DNA of 64,000 bases from Desulfobulbaceae bacterium (GTDB lineage: Bacteria; Desulfobacterota; Desulfobulbia; Desulfobulbales; SURF-16): contig JAHLLM010000010.1 in assembly GCA_020444175.1 (NCBI GenBank), forward strand, positions 62,001-126,000, read 5' to 3'. Of this stretch, positions 62,353 through 64,000 are shown piece by piece (positions within the stretch are counted from its first letter, which is position 1; each line of letters starts with the position of its first letter). Below the pieces are notes generated by a model. The model was not told the origin of the DNA. It ran no database searches and saw only the letters and a list, made by a program, of their open reading frames with translations. A program made the translations under genes and the position numbers.

Positions 62353-63282
62353 TCAACTTCCGTATTTTTTTTCATATTTTTCCTGGAGCTGCAGAAGGGT
62401 ATCCAGGTATTTTTCTTTATCCTGCAAGCCGGAAAGATAATTCATTTCTTCGATAAGGTTGTTCAGTGGGTAACGGATATCGATGCCAAGATGGTTGAGG
62501 TTTTTTTCGTTGGCAAGATCAATGATGAGAATACAGTAATATTTCGTCAGAGTTCGCAGCGTCAGATCGCGTCTGGCCAGATAGGCCTGACCTCCCAGTG
62601 TGTTAAGGAAAAAAACAGAATAGCCGTACAATTTATCTACAGGGAGCTGGATGGGATAGTTGAGTTGAAGACACTGTTCTCTTTGTTGAGCCATTTCATA
62701 AAAATCAGCCATAACCCCTTCAAGGAGCTCTTTTTCGTGGGCCATGATTTTTTTCAGTATAAATATATTTTTACCCCCAAGCACTCTGTAGAAATGCGCT
62801 GTGTTCTGTAATATGCTTAACAGATTATCTTTTTCTCGTGTAATTTTGGGTTGCGTTGCCAGCAGAGTGCCGATGATCTGGCTGACAAAAATCTTTGCTC
62901 CTCCCTCCTCTTTAAATGCTTCCATATATTCCTGCTCATCCAGGTGGGTTAAAAAATCATCCACTCTATTTGAAGTCACTTGGCAAGGATCAATGTGAAC
63001 CGGTTCGGTTCCTGCCTGTTTATAGGTTGTGTCATTGCTGTTTGATTGATCGGTTGCCTGAGCCCTTTCAGATGAGTTCCCTTGGTCGCTGTTGGATAGT
63101 TTTTTCTCAAGATCATCAACTTTACTCTGCCATTTCTGTTTTTCCTGTTCCAGGGATATGGCCGCATTTTTTTCAGTTCGTTGGTTGAGATTCAGGAAAA
63201 AGAAGAGAGCTAGAGCTGCAAGAGCTAGAAGAACTAGAATGATAACGATTTTTGTATTATTTGATTTTTTTTCAGTAGACAT
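62353..63282 (-). CDS. Membrane-anchored helical protein of unknown function
   Basis: 309 residues. A membrane helix (about 11-30), a short coiled coil (about 35-65), a Ser/Asn-rich linker and a soluble helical domain (about 95-309). IDPCQVTSNRVDDFLTHLDEQEYM (in part) begins the folded region, which has no catalytic motif I recognise. The topology suggests a periplasmic domain anchored in the inner membrane. It has its own promoter region shared with the divergent response regulator. Confidence 0.75.
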   Translation of the reverse strand: MSTEKKSNNTKIVIILVLLALAALALFFFLNLNQRTEKNAAISLEQEKQKWQSKVDDLEKKLSNSDQGNSSERAQATDQSNSNDTTYKQAGTEPVHIDPCQVTSNRVDDFLTHLDEQEYMEAFKEEGGAKIFVSQIIGTLLATQPKITREKDNLLSILQNTAHFYRVLGGKNIFILKKIMAHEKELLEGVMADFYEMAQQREQCLQLNYPIQLPVDKLYGYSVFFLNTLGGQAYLARRDLTLRTLTKYYCILIIDLANEKNLNHLGIDIRYPLNNLIEEMNYLSGLQDKEKYLDTLLQLQEKYEKKYGS

Positions 63283-63502
63283 GATGAACCCAGGGTTAAA
63301 TTGGTCGATTCGGGGAATATGTATTGGAAAAGGATTTCGTACATAGCTTGAGAGTGCTTCATTTGTTATGCTATAGTCTCTAGTTATGCTATAATCTATC
63401 GGTGTTTGCTTTGCGAGTCAAACAGAATTCTTATGCCGTAGTAGTGACCTCTGAAGTGAAGTTGTATTGAAGATGGAGACCTATTAAAAAAATTACCAAC
63501 TC

Positions 63503-63883
63503 ATGGACGATAGTTTGCAAAAAATTTTATTGGTTGATGATTCTAAAGTGATGAGAAGGATTCTTGCCTCATTTTTTAAAAAAATGGGTTATGAGAATGT
63601 TGCAGAGGCCTCAAGTGTGAAGAAGGCTTTGGTCATTTTAGGCAATCAAGAAATTGATCTTGTTGTTTCTGACTATTCCATGCCTGGAGCAAACGGGCTT
63701 GATTTGTTGCGAAGCATACGCACAGATCCTGATCTGTGCGATGTGATGTTTGTCATGGTGACAGCGGAGGCCCAGTTGTGTCAGATTCTAGCTGCCTTCA
63801 GAGAAGGTGCACAGCATTATATAACAAAACCTTTTACGTATCATTATCTGGAATACGTTGTCAAAAGAGCTCTCATGTCATGA
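63503..63883 (+). CDS. CheY-like single-domain response regulator
   Basis: 126 residues. Asp57 in VVSDYSMPGANG is the phosphorylation site, with VDDSK, the Thr in MVTAEAQ and the lysine in ITKPFTYHY. It starts MDDSLQKILLVDDS. The next gene begins inside its stop codon. Confidence 0.92.
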   Translation: MDDSLQKILLVDDSKVMRRILASFFKKMGYENVAEASSVKKALVILGNQEIDLVVSDYSMPGANGLDLLRSIRTDPDLCDVMFVMVTAEAQLCQILAAFREGAQHYITKPFTYHYLEYVVKRALMS

Positions 63884-64000
63884 CTTTTCGTACAAAAAAT
63901 AAAAATAAAAAGAAGTGGTTTGACCGATACCTGCCCTTTGTTTCGAAAAGTCCGGAAATGAAAATAAAGTGGTTGGAAAAAACTTTCCGAAAGGGTGCGT
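63880..64000 (+). CDS. Partial gene cut by the end of the window
   Basis: The ATG at 63880 overlaps the response regulator stop (ATGA) and the frame stays open to the last base, giving 40 residues that begin MTFRTKNKNKKKWFDRYLPF. It is basic and has no recognisable domain yet. Four-base overlap with a response regulator gene suggests a partner in the same pathway. Confidence 0.65.
   Translation, partial: MTFRTKNKNKKKWFDRYLPFVSKSPEMKIKWLEKTFRKGA

Overview
The window looks like chromosomal DNA of an anaerobic Gram-negative bacterium, most likely a member of the Desulfobacterota (former Deltaproteobacteria), possibly near Desulfobulbales. This rests on gene content, not on a marker gene: two seven-haem c-type cytochromes, a tungsten-type aldehyde:ferredoxin oxidoreductase, an Isf-like flavoprotein, futalosine-route menaquinone genes (mqnB, mqnD), a fused SecDF, outer-membrane lipid transport systems (YdbH/YnbE/YdbL and an Mla-type ABC importer) and a Tat-exported molybdoenzyme next to a Rieske protein and a cytochrome b. 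No dsr, apr or sat gene is present, so sulfate respiration cannot be claimed from this window. I see no rRNA, tRNA, CRISPR array, prophage or complete insertion sequence.

Layout. 0-13 kb: ferredoxin-type protein, pyruvate kinase, the ydbH-ynbE-ydbL operon followed by a metallo-hydrolase, a seven-haem cytochrome with an inserted discoidin-like domain, tatC, a YkgJ-type cysteine-cluster protein and secDF. 13-20 kb: alpha/beta hydrolase, rsfS, thrC, a periplasmic protein/Isf flavoprotein/TerB trio, and pckA. 20-26 kb: one apparent operon joining an HDOD-PP2C phosphatase, an RsbW-like kinase and a STAS protein to mlaE, mlaF, mlaD and a PqiC-like lipoprotein. 26-31 kb: second seven-haem cytochrome, a MinD-like ATPase with a J-like N-terminus, xseA and a membrane-anchored TPR-like protein. 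31-42 kb: a biosynthetic run (panC, panD, mqnB, mqnD, ilvB, ilvN, psd, pssA, leuA, asd, rsmD, coaD). 42-46 kb: molybdoenzyme, Rieske protein, cytochrome b and an OmpA-like lipoprotein. 46-64 kb: response regulators, an EamA transporter, a cNMP-sensor fusion, AOR plus a class II aldolase fusion, two Hsp20 genes, a SNF2 helicase, an RNase Z-like hydrolase, an AI-2E-type permease, a Bax-inhibitor-1 protein and several unknowns.

Repeats are prominent between genes. There are two 143-bp MITE-like elements with inverted ends and clear 4-bp target duplications; four good copies and one decayed copy of a roughly 105-125 bp palindromic repeat; two double-hairpin elements each sitting inside a larger palindrome; and two heptamer arrays of the GGACTRA type, one of which supplies the end and stop codon of mqnB.

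The strongest candidates for undescribed biology are the phospho-switch (phosphatase, kinase, STAS) wired into the Mla lipid transporter operon, the molybdoenzyme/Rieske/cytochrome b cluster, and the discoidin-bearing multihaem cytochrome. All functions are inferred by reading motifs; no database search was run.
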